Origin: Photobacterium frigidiphilum
Lineage (GTDB): Bacteria; Pseudomonadota; Gammaproteobacteria; Enterobacterales; Vibrionaceae
Reading direction: 5' to 3'
Assembly: GCF_003025615.1 (NCBI RefSeq)
Contig: NZ_PYMJ01000041.1
Location: forward strand, 1-47,188
Length of the DNA: 47,188 nucleotides
The notes below the pieces were generated by a model. It was given only the letters and a program-made list of their open reading frames with translations, did not search any database and was not told the origin of the DNA. Shown in pieces: positions 26,014 through 36,700 of the stretch; positions within the stretch are counted from its first letter, which is position 1; every line of letters starts with the position of its first letter. The position numbers and the translations under genes were made by a program.

Positions 26014-26460
26014 TTAATGAGGTTAAAACGTTTTACTTAATCCTTCCTTCTAGTTTTGATTGGACGTTCTCGCGTTCGCTCGGTTCATTCCGTCGCAAGC
26101 TCCTCCCACGATAACCGGCATCCCTAAAAGCAACGAGTTGCTAAGGGGTGCTCGATTCCTGTGAACAATCACCCAACGCAACAGCAATCCTTCTCCTACC
26201 GTCGAACTCACAACATCAAGAGCTTTCACCTTTCCCTGCTAAGTGTTTGTAATCGTCGCTACCGGTCTCATGCGTCATTGTACTTCCTGCGTGTCCATTC
26301 ATTTCCCTTTCCGCTACTGCCTGTTAATCGTTTCTCACCACAACCTGATTCACAAGGGTATATAAACGCTTCGCGCCCTTGTAAAGCAGAACGATGGCAA
26401 GAAATCGAACAGTCAGGCGAAGAACGGAAATGAACATCCACTTAAACAGGAAGCACTGCC
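26014..26460. other. Non-coding stretch with an imperfect hairpin
   Basis: About 450 bases without a credible gene; a GTG-started frame of 90 codons at 26161 has low-complexity Ser/Pro/His content and no ribosome-binding site. A hairpin at about 26118-26151 (GCATCCCT against AAGGGGTGC, with an inner GCAAC/GTTGC) is the main structure. The last 40 bases hold the ribosome-binding site of the DUF3560 gene. Confidence 0.45.
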
Positions 26461-28140
26461 ATGACACATTCAACCGCTATCAACTCAACAATCACTAAGC
26501 AGCAACAGGCGACCAGCGTATCCCCTCTGGAGCAGTCAGGCTCTAACAAAAATGAAATGTTGAAGAGCTTCAAGGCGGGCAAGTTACGCAAGAATGCTAA
26601 AAAGAAAATAGCGGATTTGTTGTCTATCGCTACCTGTATCACGTTAAAAACGCAGTCTATGGGGATGGATGATTGTTATCGCTATAACGAGCCTCGCTTG
26701 ATTGATGTGGCGGAGTTTTGGACGTGGTATGACGCTGAATACAGCGAGCTAGAAATCTATCTTTATGTCAAAGATGGCCTGCTTGTGAATGCTCGATTCT
26801 CTGATTGTCCGTATCACTTTTCTGATGACGTTGTACTGACCTTTGATGCCGTGGAAGAAAAAGCCGCGCCCGTTGAGGTAAAAGAACCGGTGCCGCTTCG
26901 TGATTTGTCACAAGTGACGTTTGAAACCACCGAAACCCTAGTCATTAAAAAAATCGACATTATTTGGAGTGAATCAAATCACTTTGAAGACGGTGAAGTA
27001 CTAACGCTGGCGCAATATGATGAAAAATCAACGCGTGAAGCGTTAGAGATTGGGCGAGGGCAGGGATACGCAAAAACAAAATTGACGGTACATTCTGATC
27101 GTGGCGTAGAGAAAATCTTTCGTCATGACATTGATGCTGACTACCCGACGCTGACCTTCGATTTGGCGGCTCGTGGTATCAAGGCTGTCGCTGTGGCCAC
27201 GAAACCGCGTACCACTTACTCGTACGTTATTGAGGCGTTAGCCCAGGGGTATATCTCCCCGCTTAATCATGATCAAAAACACCCTGAACCCATTGACCCA
27301 ACGCCGCCGAATTCACGCAACGTCGTGAGCTTGGGCGACTATCAAGAGCGTATCGAGGCCAAACGTGATCGCCTTGAAGCGAGAGCCGAAAAAGCCACAG
27401 CAGAATCAACCCGTTATTACCTGGCATCAAAAGAGCGTGCGAGTCATATCCCCTTTGGTCAACCTATTCTCGTTGGTCATCATAGCGAAGGCCGCGCCCG
27501 TCGAGACGCTGACCGTATTTTTAATGATATGGGTAAATCCGTGGCGGCGAGTAATAAAGCGGGCGAACTAGAAAGTCGTGCCGCCAGTATCGGTACGGGG
27601 GGCATTGCATCCGATGATCCCGAAGCGATTCAAAAATTAAAGGTAAAACTTGCCAGCCTTGAATCTGCACAAGACACCATGAAAGCAGTGAACAACGTTA
27701 TTCGCTCTAAACACATGAGTGACGCCGACAAAATCGAATACATGGTGAAAACACACCGCTTTAGCGAGTGCGCTGCGAAAAAGTTGCTTGAACCGGATCA
27801 CGTTGGCCGTGTTGGTTTTGCTAGCTACCAATTACAAAACAATAACGCCACCATTCGCAGCACCCGCGAACGCATTAAAGAATTGGAGGCATTGCACAAT
27901 CAAACGCCGTTAGACGCACAAGGAGAGGTTGAGGGGCTTGCATGGACACTGTATGAAGAAGATGGTCGCGTTAAGTTTTCGTTTGATGATAAGCCGTCAG
28001 AATCTGTTAGAGCGTTGATTAAATCTTATGGCTTTAAGTGGTCACGTTATAGCGGGGCTTGGGTACGTAAGATCACCCCGAATGCGATTGCCGCCGCTGA
28101 AATGCTGGCTGAAACATTAAGTCGTAAAGAAGAGTTGTAA
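26461..28140 (+). CDS. DUF3560-domain plasmid protein
   Basis: A 559-residue protein common on conjugative plasmids, function unknown. The DUF3560 domain is at about 290-430, recognisable from EAKRDRLEARAEKA, then a conserved IPFGQPILVGHHSE, followed by coiled helices. The N-terminal 280 residues are less typical, with two repeats of acidic beta-rich sequence. A C-terminal module of about 75 residues (KSYGFKWSRYSGAWVRK) is also seen fused to other plasmid and phage proteins. Such genes are often in leading regions that enter the recipient first. Codon use is more GC-rich than the par operon before it. Confidence 0.78.
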   Translation: MTHSTAINSTITKQQQATSVSPLEQSGSNKNEMLKSFKAGKLRKNAKKKIADLLSIATCITLKTQSMGMDDCYRYNEPRLIDVAEFWTWYDAEYSELEIYLYVKDGLLVNARFSDCPYHFSDDVVLTFDAVEEKAAPVEVKEPVPLRDLSQVTFETTETLVIKKIDIIWSESNHFEDGEVLTLAQYDEKSTREALEIGRGQGYAKTKLTVHSDRGVEKIFRHDIDADYPTLTFDLAARGIKAVAVATKPRTTYSYVIEALAQGYISPLNHDQKHPEPIDPTPPNSRNVVSLGDYQERIEAKRDRLEARAEKATAESTRYYLASKERASHIPFGQPILVGHHSEGRARRDADRIFNDMGKSVAASNKAGELESRAASIGTGGIASDDPEAIQKLKVKLASLESAQDTMKAVNNVIRSKHMSDADKIEYMVKTHRFSECAAKKLLEPDHVGRVGFASYQLQNNNATIRSTRERIKELEALHNQTPLDAQGEVEGLAWTLYEEDGRVKFSFDDKPSESVRALIKSYGFKWSRYSGAWVRKITPNAIAAAEMLAETLSRKEEL

Positions 28141-28171
28141 ATGAGGATTGCCCCTTTCTAGCTCGAACTAG

Positions 28172-28187
28172 AAGGAGGCAAATGTAA
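28172..28187 (+). promoter_or_regulatory. Start-stop mini-ORF with a strong ribosome-binding site
   Basis: AAGGAGG (28172-28178) precedes ATG TAA at 28182-28187, so a ribosome would start and stop at once. The site overlaps one arm of a dyad (TTCTAG...CTAGAA, 28156-28173). It lies 20 bases before the start of the next small gene and could regulate it by ribosome stalling or re-initiation. Confidence 0.35.
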
Positions 28188-28207
28188 CCATTAACGAGGT
28201 ATCAAAA

Positions 28208-28345
28208 ATGATCACAGCGAACGATATTATCAGAGCTTTTGAGCAAAGAAAACCCATAACCTTTCATGCGCTTAATGGTCGGGAATTAAAAAAACTGTTT
28301 AGCGAATTAGCCGCCGTTCGTGCGGGTGCTTCTCACTCGGTTTAA
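28208..28345 (+). CDS. 45-residue hypothetical protein
   Basis: ATG at 28208 follows a GAGG ribosome-binding site and opens 45 codons ending in TAA. The sequence (MITANDIIRAFEQRKPITFH, then NGRELKKLFSELAAVRAG) has clear amphipathic helices and looks like a small plasmid protein rather than a chance frame. No family is recognised. It stands between the DUF3560 gene and another plasmid gene in the same direction. Confidence 0.5.
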   Translation: MITANDIIRAFEQRKPITFHALNGRELKKLFSELAAVRAGASHSV

Positions 28346-28414
28346 CACGGTCAAGCTGTCAGGGGATAGTTGATATCCCCGTTTTAATTTTCAATCCAAT
28401 AATAAGGCGAATGT

Positions 28415-28909
28415 ATGAACTATTTAATTTCTGGTGAGTGTGATCAATTACCGTTACATAAACTATTCACAGATAATCAGGGTCAGCAATATTTAGTATT
28501 ACGTGATGAACTCATTATTAAACAAGTCACCATCAATGACGGTTGTTTTTCGGGTGTTTGTCAGTGTGGCAATAAAGATTTTTTTGAGCTTTCAATGAAT
28601 GCTTACTGTGATTCTATCCACTATACCGAAATGGTTGAGCCTAAACCGTTTTCGCTAGGAAATGTTTTTATCACACCTAATGCATTGGATGTGTTTAATA
28701 AGATTCAAGAAGAGGCTTTGTCGTTTCTTGCTCGTCATGCCGCCTGTGACTGGGGCCATGTTTGTGTTGATGATGCTGCATTAAATAATTCAGCGACGGT
28801 TGATGGATCGCGTATTTTATCGTCGTATCGTTATCAGAATAAAGAAGTCTTGATTATTACCGAAGCCGATAGAACGTACACCACTTTGTTATTGCCGTCT
28901 GAATATTAA
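28415..28909 (+). CDS. Conserved plasmid/phage hypothetical protein
   Basis: A 164-residue protein whose second half (RHAACDWGHVCVDDAALNNS, then GSRILSSY and ITEADRTYTTLLLPSEY) matches a widespread family of plasmid and phage proteins of unknown role. The N-terminal half has a CQCGN pair that may be a small metal site. The ATG is preceded by AAGGCG. A good terminator follows directly, so it ends a transcript. No function is assigned. Confidence 0.7.
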   Translation: MNYLISGECDQLPLHKLFTDNQGQQYLVLRDELIIKQVTINDGCFSGVCQCGNKDFFELSMNAYCDSIHYTEMVEPKPFSLGNVFITPNALDVFNKIQEEALSFLARHAACDWGHVCVDDAALNNSATVDGSRILSSYRYQNKEVLIITEADRTYTTLLLPSEY

Positions 28910-28917
28910 TAATAAGC

Positions 28918-28945
28918 CGTCACTGTTTTCACAGTGGCGTTTTTT
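28918..28945 (+). terminator. Intrinsic terminator
   Basis: CACTG (28921-28925) pairs with CAGTG (28932-28936), extended by outer pairs, then a run of T. It ends the 28415-28909 gene. Confidence 0.7.
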
Positions 28946-28967
28946 GTGGGGTTACTGCGAGGTCATC

Positions 28968-29402
28968 ATGAATACTGTATCGCTCATCAATGCTATGAAT
29001 ACACCCCGTTGTTCACATCGTCAGACCAGCCGTTTATTATTGGCAAAAAATAGAATTAATAAAAAACTCACAATGAGCCGTCAATACAATGTATTGTGTG
29101 AAAACGATAAAGTGCAATTACGGGCCATGGGTATCAGTCAACTTGTGTGTGATAGGGTTGGCGCACAACGTTTCTATGATTATAGTGAATTGCAGTTGTT
29201 AGAAGATTCATTAAATACAGTGACAGAGATACCGTGGTCAATCACGTTGTTTAATGGTGGTGCTTGGGTGAATGCTCGTTTTCATCGTTTGGTGCCCGCA
29301 TTGGTTTTTCATATTACGGCGTCGGGTAAATATAAGTTGTCTCTTTTTTCATTGAATATTAACCGGGGTGATAATCGCGTGATGATGGACAGTTATTATT
29401 AA
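28968..29402 (+). CDS. Hypothetical plasmid protein
   Basis: A 144-residue protein starting at an ATG with GAGGT upstream; an in-frame TTG at 28944 falls inside the preceding terminator and is rejected. The sequence is basic at the N-terminus (CSHRQTSRLLLAKNRINKKL) and beta-rich in the second half. No membrane segment and no recognised family. It is followed by two terminators in a row. Confidence 0.6.
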   Translation: MNTVSLINAMNTPRCSHRQTSRLLLAKNRINKKLTMSRQYNVLCENDKVQLRAMGISQLVCDRVGAQRFYDYSELQLLEDSLNTVTEIPWSITLFNGGAWVNARFHRLVPALVFHITASGKYKLSLFSLNINRGDNRVMMDSYY

Positions 29403-29424
29403 GTCATCCATGGTTATATTGTTA

Positions 29425-29449
29425 AGGTCGCACTTGTGCGGCCTTTTTT
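29425..29449 (+). terminator. Intrinsic terminator
   Basis: AGGTCGCAC pairs with GTGCGGCCT across a TT loop (29425-29443, one G-U pair), followed by TTTTT. It ends the 28968-29402 gene. Confidence 0.78.
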
Positions 29450-29473
29450 ATTTATCATCATAAAAAGCATGAC

Positions 29474-29496
29474 GGCATACGCTATGCCTCTTTTTT
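29474..29496 (+). terminator. Second intrinsic terminator
   Basis: GGCATA (29474-29479) pairs with TATGCC (29483-29488), then TCTTTTTT. A third, weaker hairpin with a T-run follows at about 29551-29580. The stacked terminators insulate the downstream repeat region from incoming transcription. Confidence 0.65.
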
Positions 29497-29721
29497 GTCT
29501 TCGACAGGTAGCAATGTTTTTTTTGGAATGATTGCCGCCGTATAAAGAGCCGCCTAGCAAGAAGGTGGTTTTCTTTTTTTATTCGACCTTGTTAGGGTTT
29601 AGCCAATTGAATGGTAATGGCTTATTGATGATTGACGGGTTGGCTTATATGCCGCGAGCGGCATTGAATTGTTCATGTTGAGTGATTCGTGGTTTATTAC
29701 TTACGTTCTGTTAATGCGGTG

Positions 29722-29769
29722 CAGTGTTATTTAAACTGAAAACTAAAAATAACACTGTGACGCCGTCAC
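29722..29769. repeat. Two adjacent dyads in the candidate oriT region
   Basis: A perfect 11-bp inverted repeat (29722-29732 against 29747-29757, 14-nt loop) is followed at once by a second one, GTGACG (29757-29762) against CGTCAC (29764-29769). Extrudable hairpins next to each other are typical of transfer or replication origins. Function is inferred. Confidence 0.6.
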
Positions 29770-30002
29770 GCTTTGATTGTCTTGTTGTGATCTGCTCCTT
29801 TCTCTGTGTTGCCCTGGTGCGTTCTGTGCCGTTGTTTTCCCCCTCGTTACCTTGTGCTCTCTTTACCTTCCTGTCTGATTTCAGTTGGCAATCAGTCTGC
29901 CTGAATGTGTCTACTGAGCAATGATCCCCTTAAAAGAAAGAAAAATGATGATCGATTTGGATGGGTTGGATATTGCAATATATTAAGACTACACACCTCG
30001 CT

Positions 30003-30020
30003 ATCTCGATAAATCGAGAT
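30003..30020. repeat. 7-bp perfect dyad
   Basis: ATCTCGA and TCGAGAT separated by TAAA, within the same gene-free region. Possible protein-binding site. Confidence 0.45.
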
Positions 30021-30133
30021 GGTTGTTGTTTGTGGTTCGTAACTTGCTGATATTTAAAGTGAAAAAATTAATATTTTTACGAGTTTCGGCATTATCGAAT
30101 TTTAAAAAAGTTAAACTTAACTTTGCTGAAAGT

Positions 30134-30370
30134 GTATTGCGTGCGCAATACGCGCGTATTGAAAGTGTATTGAAGCCGCATTTTTAAAGGGCTGCAGCTT
30201 ATTTTTGTCTCAGTGTATTGCAGGTGTATTGCTGCTGTTTAACCGATTGATAATTATGTCATATTTTGGTTTGCGTTGTTTTTGCGTATTGCGCGCGCAA
30301 TACGCCTATTTTTTCGTGCAATACACGCGCAATACAGTAGAATGATGCAGTGCAATACATGTGTATTGCG
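30134..30370. repeat. Cluster of twelve GTATTG-type motifs (candidate oriT/relaxosome operator)
   Basis: GTATTG(CG) occurs on the plus strand at 30134, 30156, 30167, 30215, 30226, 30286 and 30363, and as (C)GCAATAC at 30144, 30296, 30318, 30328 and 30352. Many are paired head-to-head as dyads or spaced 10-11 bp, one helical turn. The cluster ends 26 bases before a ribbon-helix-helix gene. The pattern fits binding sites for that protein, for autoregulation and relaxosome assembly. Confidence 0.75.
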
Positions 30371-30395
30371 ATATGTTGGTGTATTCGGAGGGGAA

Positions 30396-30767
30396 ATGGC
30401 GAGAAATCCAGTGGTCCAGGTGGCGTGTGAGCCTGAGTTATATAAGAAGATAGGTGATTACCAGAAAGAGAAAGGTATCCAAAGCAAAGCTGAAGCGGTA
30501 CGTGAGTTGATTGATTTTGCGTTTAGGGTGTTGGAGCATTCATCGGAGGAGGAAGCAGTTTCAATGCGGGTATTGATGGAGAAGGTGCTGGAGCTTTCGA
30601 CAAAGAATCTTTACATGCAGAATAATATTTATTTCCAAACCTATAATGAGGAAAAATACTCAGGTGATCATTCTGCGTCTAATGCGAGGAAGCGTGTGAC
30701 TTTTGAAAAAGCAGAAGAGTTTGTGGAAAGATTTCTCGCGGGGGAAGAAAAAGAAGGGGATAAGTAA
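30396..30767 (+). CDS. Ribbon-helix-helix protein, probable relaxosome accessory/regulator
   Basis: A 123-residue protein. The N-terminal 50 residues have a ribbon-helix-helix fold (strand VVQVACEPELYKKIGDYQ, helices to RELIDFAFRVLE), as in TraY, TrwA and related relaxosome proteins. The C-terminal half is helical and charged and may drive tetramer formation. The ATG at 30396 follows GGAGGGG. The motif cluster lies directly upstream. Its stop lies 16 bases from the 3' end of traI, with which it converges. Family membership is seen; the role in transfer is inferred from context. Confidence 0.72.
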   Translation: MARNPVVQVACEPELYKKIGDYQKEKGIQSKAEAVRELIDFAFRVLEHSSEEEAVSMRVLMEKVLELSTKNLYMQNNIYFQTYNEEKYSGDHSASNARKRVTFEKAEEFVERFLAGEEKEGDK

Positions 30768-30783
30768 TATCCCCTTGTCGTTA

Positions 30784-33700
30784 TTATCGGGTCTTTTCGC
30801 CTATATCGAAAAGTGGCGGTTGGATGGTGGGTTCATCATTGGGGGTATTAAGTCTGTCAGCCAACGCATGGTATTTATCTGTTTCATGTTCTTTAAAGGA
30901 TTGGGCAGTATTGTTAACGTCTGTTTTATCGATATCCCTATCGTTGTTTAGGGTGTATCCAATATCTTCGTTGAGTGATTGGATGGTTTCTGGAATATGG
31001 GCATCTTTAGTAGTGATATCATGAATGGCTGTTTTAATATCATCGAGTAATGATGTGTTGGTCATTGGCTGCATACTATTGGATTCAATGATAGTAACGT
31101 GTCGTCCTTCCTTTTCTATTTTGTGGGTAATATCTTCAATCAGCTGTGAGTTTATTTTTGTGCTCCCCTGGTCCAGTACCATAATAATATTGTCACGCAA
31201 AGTATCTGTGTTGACCGTTCGACAATCTGTGTTTCGGTTGACGGCAATAATATCGGCATTGGCGGGGTTGTTGTCATTAATGAATAAGGCATTTTCAATG
31301 CCGACGGCCACAATGCTGTAATCAATATTCCTCCCTTCGTTAATCGGAATATGGTTTCCCGATTTTGTGCCCAATACCCGTTTGTTTATTTTTAGGTCGC
31401 TGATGTCGCCTGTGTCTTTATTGAGGTAGGTGATTTCAATGCCTTTTATGTCATTGTCTGGCGTTTCTATTTTGGCAATTAAAGCAGGGTGGGGGGTTTT
31501 TGATTCTGATGAATATATTCGCGGGTGAAAGCGAATGCTGTCATTATCTTTAAATGGACGATGTGGGTTCGTGTCTAAATAGGTCTGCGCCAAGGTGTTG
31601 GTGACAGGAATGCCGTCATTGAAATATTGCTGAGCGCGTGCTTCTAACTGACTTTGTTTAAGCGGAACGGTGGCTTTTAATTGTTCATGTTGTGGGTTGA
31701 TAGTCAGTTGATGTTTATCCGGCTCTGATAATAAGGTGTCTGCTTTAAATAAAGCGTCTTTATAACTGAGTCCTTCTTTATTCATTATCAGCGATATTAA
31801 CGTGCCGTTTTCACCGGTGCCCCAGTTTTTAAAGTGACCGCGATATTGGCCGGTTAAGGTTATTTTCAATTCCCCTTTTGGTTGCTGGAAAGTGAGTGTG
31901 TCCCGGCCCGATTTCGTCGTATCTGGCTGCCCCAATAGTTGGGTGGCCAGTGATTCTGTATAGGCAGGTAATTGCTGGTTAATGACTTTCCCCATGGTCT
32001 TGATATCTAAGCGACCATTGATGTCTTGATAGACCGGGTTGTCTTTGGGTATAGGACGGTCGTTGAAAAGCGCTTTATGTTCGGGGTAGTACTTGTCCCT
32101 GGTTTCCAGTGCCGAGGGTTTATTGGTCTCATTGTTCACCCATGACAGCATGGTTTTCTCGGTGTTGTCAGTGATGAGTTTAACGTGATGACTGGCACGG
32201 GTGATATCGATATACGCCCGGCGAATGTTGGTAAGTATCCCTTTGCCTTTGATGGTGGTAATGACGTTCTCATAGGTTGAACCCTGTGCCATGTCAGCGG
32301 TTCGGGTGTAGGCATAATCCCAGTGTGCATCTTTCATTTGGGTGGTTGAGAGGCTCAAGGTGTGCCGATCTTTGCTTTCTAGTTGTATTTTTCCGTTGTT
32401 GATATCAGTGACGCGGTAGACCTTGTTACCTTGCCATTGGCGGCTTTTATCGGTTTGCCTGAGCATAATGCTGTCCTCCTTGGCCAGTGGTTGTTCTGAT
32501 TGACTCCAGAGCTGGGTAAAAGTGTGGTCGTGGTTTTTAGGGAAGAACGGGCGCTCTTCGCCCGTTTTCATGTCAGCCACGGTCACAACACCGTGTTGGC
32601 GGTCAACGTCAGTGATGGCGGCGTAGTTGTCTTTGCCGGTACGTAAGATAAGCCCTGATTTATACGGCATCATGGTGGCCATTTCGATATTGGTTGCCCC
32701 GACACTGCGCAAACGTGGCACGTTATATTGCTGGGCGCTCAAGTGTTTTTGTTGTTGCAGCCCCTGGCGGATAATGTGGCTGATGTCATCACGCTCTTGG
32801 TTGGTGTAAGCAATGATGAGGGTGTTTTCCCGTGAGGCCGGTGTCCGTGATAGGTATTCCAGAGCCACGGTAGTGGCTAGCGCCAGAGTGGCGGTCTCCT
32901 GGTCTTTTTTCGGGTTGTCCGTGTTGTGATAGGTGGATATCACATTGTGGCTTTGGTTGATGCTGGCTTGTTCTTGGTCGTCGGCTTGTTGTTCGTTCTT
33001 GGTGGCAGGAAGGGGCTGATAGTCTTGCAGCGGGGCTTGTTGCTTTAATTTTTCTAAGGCACTTTCTCCCTGTCGGTCAACGATGTTATGGATGGCACCG
33101 AGCAGGGTGTCGTTTTGCTGGCGTTTCATGTCCTTCATGGTGACGCTGTCGATGATATTGTTGGTGATGGCCAGCTCAAAAGGTTTGCCGGCTTCCTGTG
33201 ATGTGAGCTGGTATATATCGCCCAACTTGACGGCGCGTGCGCCAGTTATATTCACCAATTCGGTGAACTGGTCTATTTGCTGGTTGCTGGTCATCGAGCT
33301 TTCATCGAGTAAAAACACTGTGTTGCGAAATTGCCCTGGCGTGTGTTTCTCACTGAGAAAATCCGTGAGCAATGATTGGGCGGTTTGGCTTTGAACGCCT
33401 TTGGCCTTGAGCTCATTGACCGCCGCATGGGTGGGGGCCAAGCCAATGAAGGTGGTTTTTTCCTCAGTATCGGCCTGGATACTTTCAACCAGTTTGATGC
33501 CACTTTCCAGCATGGTGGATTTACCCACCCCCGCCAGTCCCTGTACAGCCACAAAACGGTCGGGGGTCGTGGTGATTAGGTAGATAGCACTTTTTTGGTC
33601 TTCGGCCAAACGGTCTTGTTGGGCAAGATAATGGTTGGCTTGCTCGGACGTGGCCAACGGGGTTACGGTGTTCTTGCCTGCGGCTAATCGGTCAAGAATA

Positions 33701-36700
33701 CGGGTTTCGGTATTAATGGCAGCATGGGTGGTCCAGCGGGTGCCATCATGGTATTCGGCCGATAACAGCTGTTGGCCTTTTTCGGCTTGCTGGAGGTGAG
33801 CCACAATGTCAGTTTCTTTAATGGCCTGGCCTTTTTCTTCAAAGGCGTACTTGATCGCTTCAATCACCAGTTGCTTTTGACTGAACCCTGCTTCTTTTTC
33901 GGAGACGGTGCCAATGGCGTATTGGACGGCGCTCTCGATGAGTCCTTTGTCGAGAGCCTTGTCTTTCAGTGTATGCAGTGTGGCGTTAACGTCCTGGCGC
34001 AGTACATCAAACGTTTGGCTGTTGATGAACTTTTCCGGGGCGCTATCGGCCTGCATGACGCGGTGAATGGCGCTGGGTTGGATCGTGCTTTTTTCCAGCT
34101 GCTTATCGAGTTTTTCCCCGCTGTCGGTAAAGACATCGATGCGGCTGGCCTGACCATGGTTCAAGTCATGCAATAACTCTTTGGAAGCGGCATAGGACTT
34201 CATGCCAATCAAGGTATGTGCCTTGGTGTCGTCCGCTTTGCTCAGGAGTTGGGCAAAGTTATAGCTCAGCGGCGCGTCGTTTAGCTGGCTCTTTGCGAGC
34301 AGGTGATACTTGCCGTCATTGTCTTTTAGGTTAATGAACAGGGCGTTGCTGCTACTGACCGTTAAGGTCTGGTGTTGTTTGAGCTTGCTGGCAAAGTGGT
34401 TGCCATTGACCCGCAGTTTATCGCCTCTGGCAATTTCAATGCTGTCCGGGCGGCTAATGGAAAATTGACGGACTTTGGCTTCGCGGGTGTTGGGGTTGAT
34501 GTCTTGGGTTTTGCCTTTGCTGTCTTTTAGGGTGAGTAGGTTATTTTTCCGGTTAATGGCGGTGACGGTGAAATCCTGTTTGGTGTTGCGGCCATGTACC
34601 TTCTGCCACTCACTGAGTACCATCCCTTTTTTATAATGGCTGACCACTTCCCGCTGGGCATCGGACAAGAAAACCGGGTTAAGGGTTCTCACCGTGACGC
34701 CGTGGCGGTTGATGTTCCCGCGTTGCTGCAGGGTGTGGCGTATCGTGGTGTTCAATGCCTGCACATCTTTTTGGGTGGTGCCCAGCACCTGTACCTGAGA
34801 CGTGTCGGTGAGGTCACTGTACGCCCTGGCTATCGCATCGATACGCTCGCCGTCGTTTTTCTCATGAACAAACAACTGAGCACTATTGTCCTTGGTATCG
34901 ACCCAGCTGTGTTCGGTTACGTTGCCTTTTTTCAGGGTGTCCATAACGCGACCGGCTTTCATGCCCTGGCGGGCATGGGTGTGGTTGAGGAAGATCAGTT
35001 TGCTGTTACTGACCTTTGCTTTATCAATCAATCCTTGTACCTCGTTGACGCCCAGCTTGTTGGCCGCCTCGACCACAAACAGGTCGCGGTTGCTGTACGG
35101 GGTGTCTTTGTCATGAAGCAGGCGCTGAACGGTGTGGGTATGCTCAGGGCGAAACAGGTTTTTAACCCATTGGGTGGCGGTGAACGCTTCGCGCGGTACT
35201 TTGGCGCCGGTCGTTTGTTTGCTCAGGGTGTCCGGGGTGATGATGTGGATCCGCTGGCCACTTTCAGTGCCGACATGGAGCAGGGCGCTGGCGATCTGTT
35301 GGCTTTGGCCAAACACATTGACGATGTTGGTTTGTTTGCGGCTGGCAAACAGGGTATTGATTTTATCCTGGTTGTCGGCGCTGAGTCCTTGCTGCTCCAG
35401 GCTTTGGGTATTCACCAGGGTGCGTAAGTGACGCTTTTGTCCCTGAGTACTGGCGATCAGCTTTTGCTCGTTGTCGATCATGGTCTGGGTGGTAAACAGC
35501 GATTGACTGTCGTTCAGGCCGATGAGGAGGCCTTGCTGAATAAGGGTATCGACGGCCAGTTTGATGTCGATGACATCGAGTTTTTCCCCCTGGGTAAATT
35601 GGGTTGCGGCGGATTCGATGAGTTTTTCATACCCCAGCTGGTTGCGGGTCTGGCCTTGGTGGTTGATAGCGCGGTGTGCCGCATCCATGGCGGCGGGCTT
35701 TAAGATCTGACTGGGTGCCTCGCTATTGGCGCGGGCATAGCTGCTGGCGACAAAGGCTTGTATGTCAAAACCGCTGGCTTTGGCATCGCCTTGCCATTTT
35801 TCCATCAGAGTGGCGTCACTGGCGTAGGATTTGCCTTTTCGGGTGCCTTTGGCGGCCATATCGCGTGCGGCGGCTGAATCCATGCCGACACTGCGCGCGT
35901 GTTCATCAATTTGCTGGCTGCGGGTTGACTGACTTTGTAGGTATCCCTCGGGCACGCCCTCGATTTCAAACTGGCCTTTGCCCACGCTGTGAATACCATA
36001 ACCGAGGGGTTCGACTTGCTTGCTTAAATAGCTTTGATAAAGCATACCGTAATACAGTTGATGGTTATAAATCCGCTCATTGGTGCCGTTAATCACCCCG
36101 CCTTGCTGCTTGAAGCACGACGCCAATGCCCGCAGGGTGTTTTGTTCGTCTTTGGTCATGTTGCTGGTTAAGGCATGGGTATGCATTTGCGGCTCATCTT
36201 CGCGACTGGTTTTGTGGCGAACCATGGCAAAGAGCAGGTTGCCGGTGTTGGCAAAGGCAGTTTTACCATTCTTGTCGGTGTATTTGGCTTGTGCTGCATC
36301 TTTTTCCATGTGTGACAGGGTGAATTTGACCGCGTCATCATGGGCTTTCATCAGGCGTTTATCGCCACCGACCAAGGCCAATACGCTGACGGATTTAGGG
36401 GCCGAGAAGGTGAAATCAAACCCGCTGCGGTGGTTTTCCCGCTTGCCGTGCACCGTGGTGCCGTTGAGGTGGCCAGATAATACCGCTTCCAGTTGTTTCT
36501 CCTCAACGGGCTTGCCCAGCATACCTTCTTGCTCGGCAATTTTCCCAAACCATTGGGTATTGGGCTCGCTGCTCTGCTCTTTGAGGTAGTAGTTGGTTTC
36601 TTTCTCGGGGGATTGGGTATCGACCTCTAATGAGACGTTAGGTAGGTCGTGATGTTTTTCTTCGGTAAGGTAATAGCTGGCCGCATCACTGGCGCTTTGT

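Larger units (their letters stand above)
29497..30133. other. Gene-free part of the candidate transfer-origin region
   Basis: No credible gene. The stretch contains several dyads (listed separately) and an AT-rich segment around 30040-30120. Together with the motif cluster that follows, it looks like a cis-acting region. Confidence 0.5.

Noticed and set aside
26161..26433. 90-codon GTG-started frame before the DUF3560 gene
   Set aside because: No ribosome-binding site, biased Ser/Pro/His composition, and overlap with a hairpin-rich non-coding stretch.
30121..30240. IncW-type nic sequence (GTATTGTCT)
   Set aside because: The GTATTG core is abundant but the full nic sequence was not found; TTGTCT at 30205-30210 is not joined to a GTATTG, so no nick position is claimed.
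30134..30370. Possible CRISPR array
   Set aside because: The repeated unit is only 6-8 bp, occurs on both strands and has irregular spacing; there are no cas genes. A protein-binding cluster is a better reading.
34594..35703. Long plus-strand frames (up to 277 codons) inside the traI region
   Set aside because: They lie opposite a well-supported TraI reading frame in GC-richer DNA and have low-complexity translations; they are antisense shadows.
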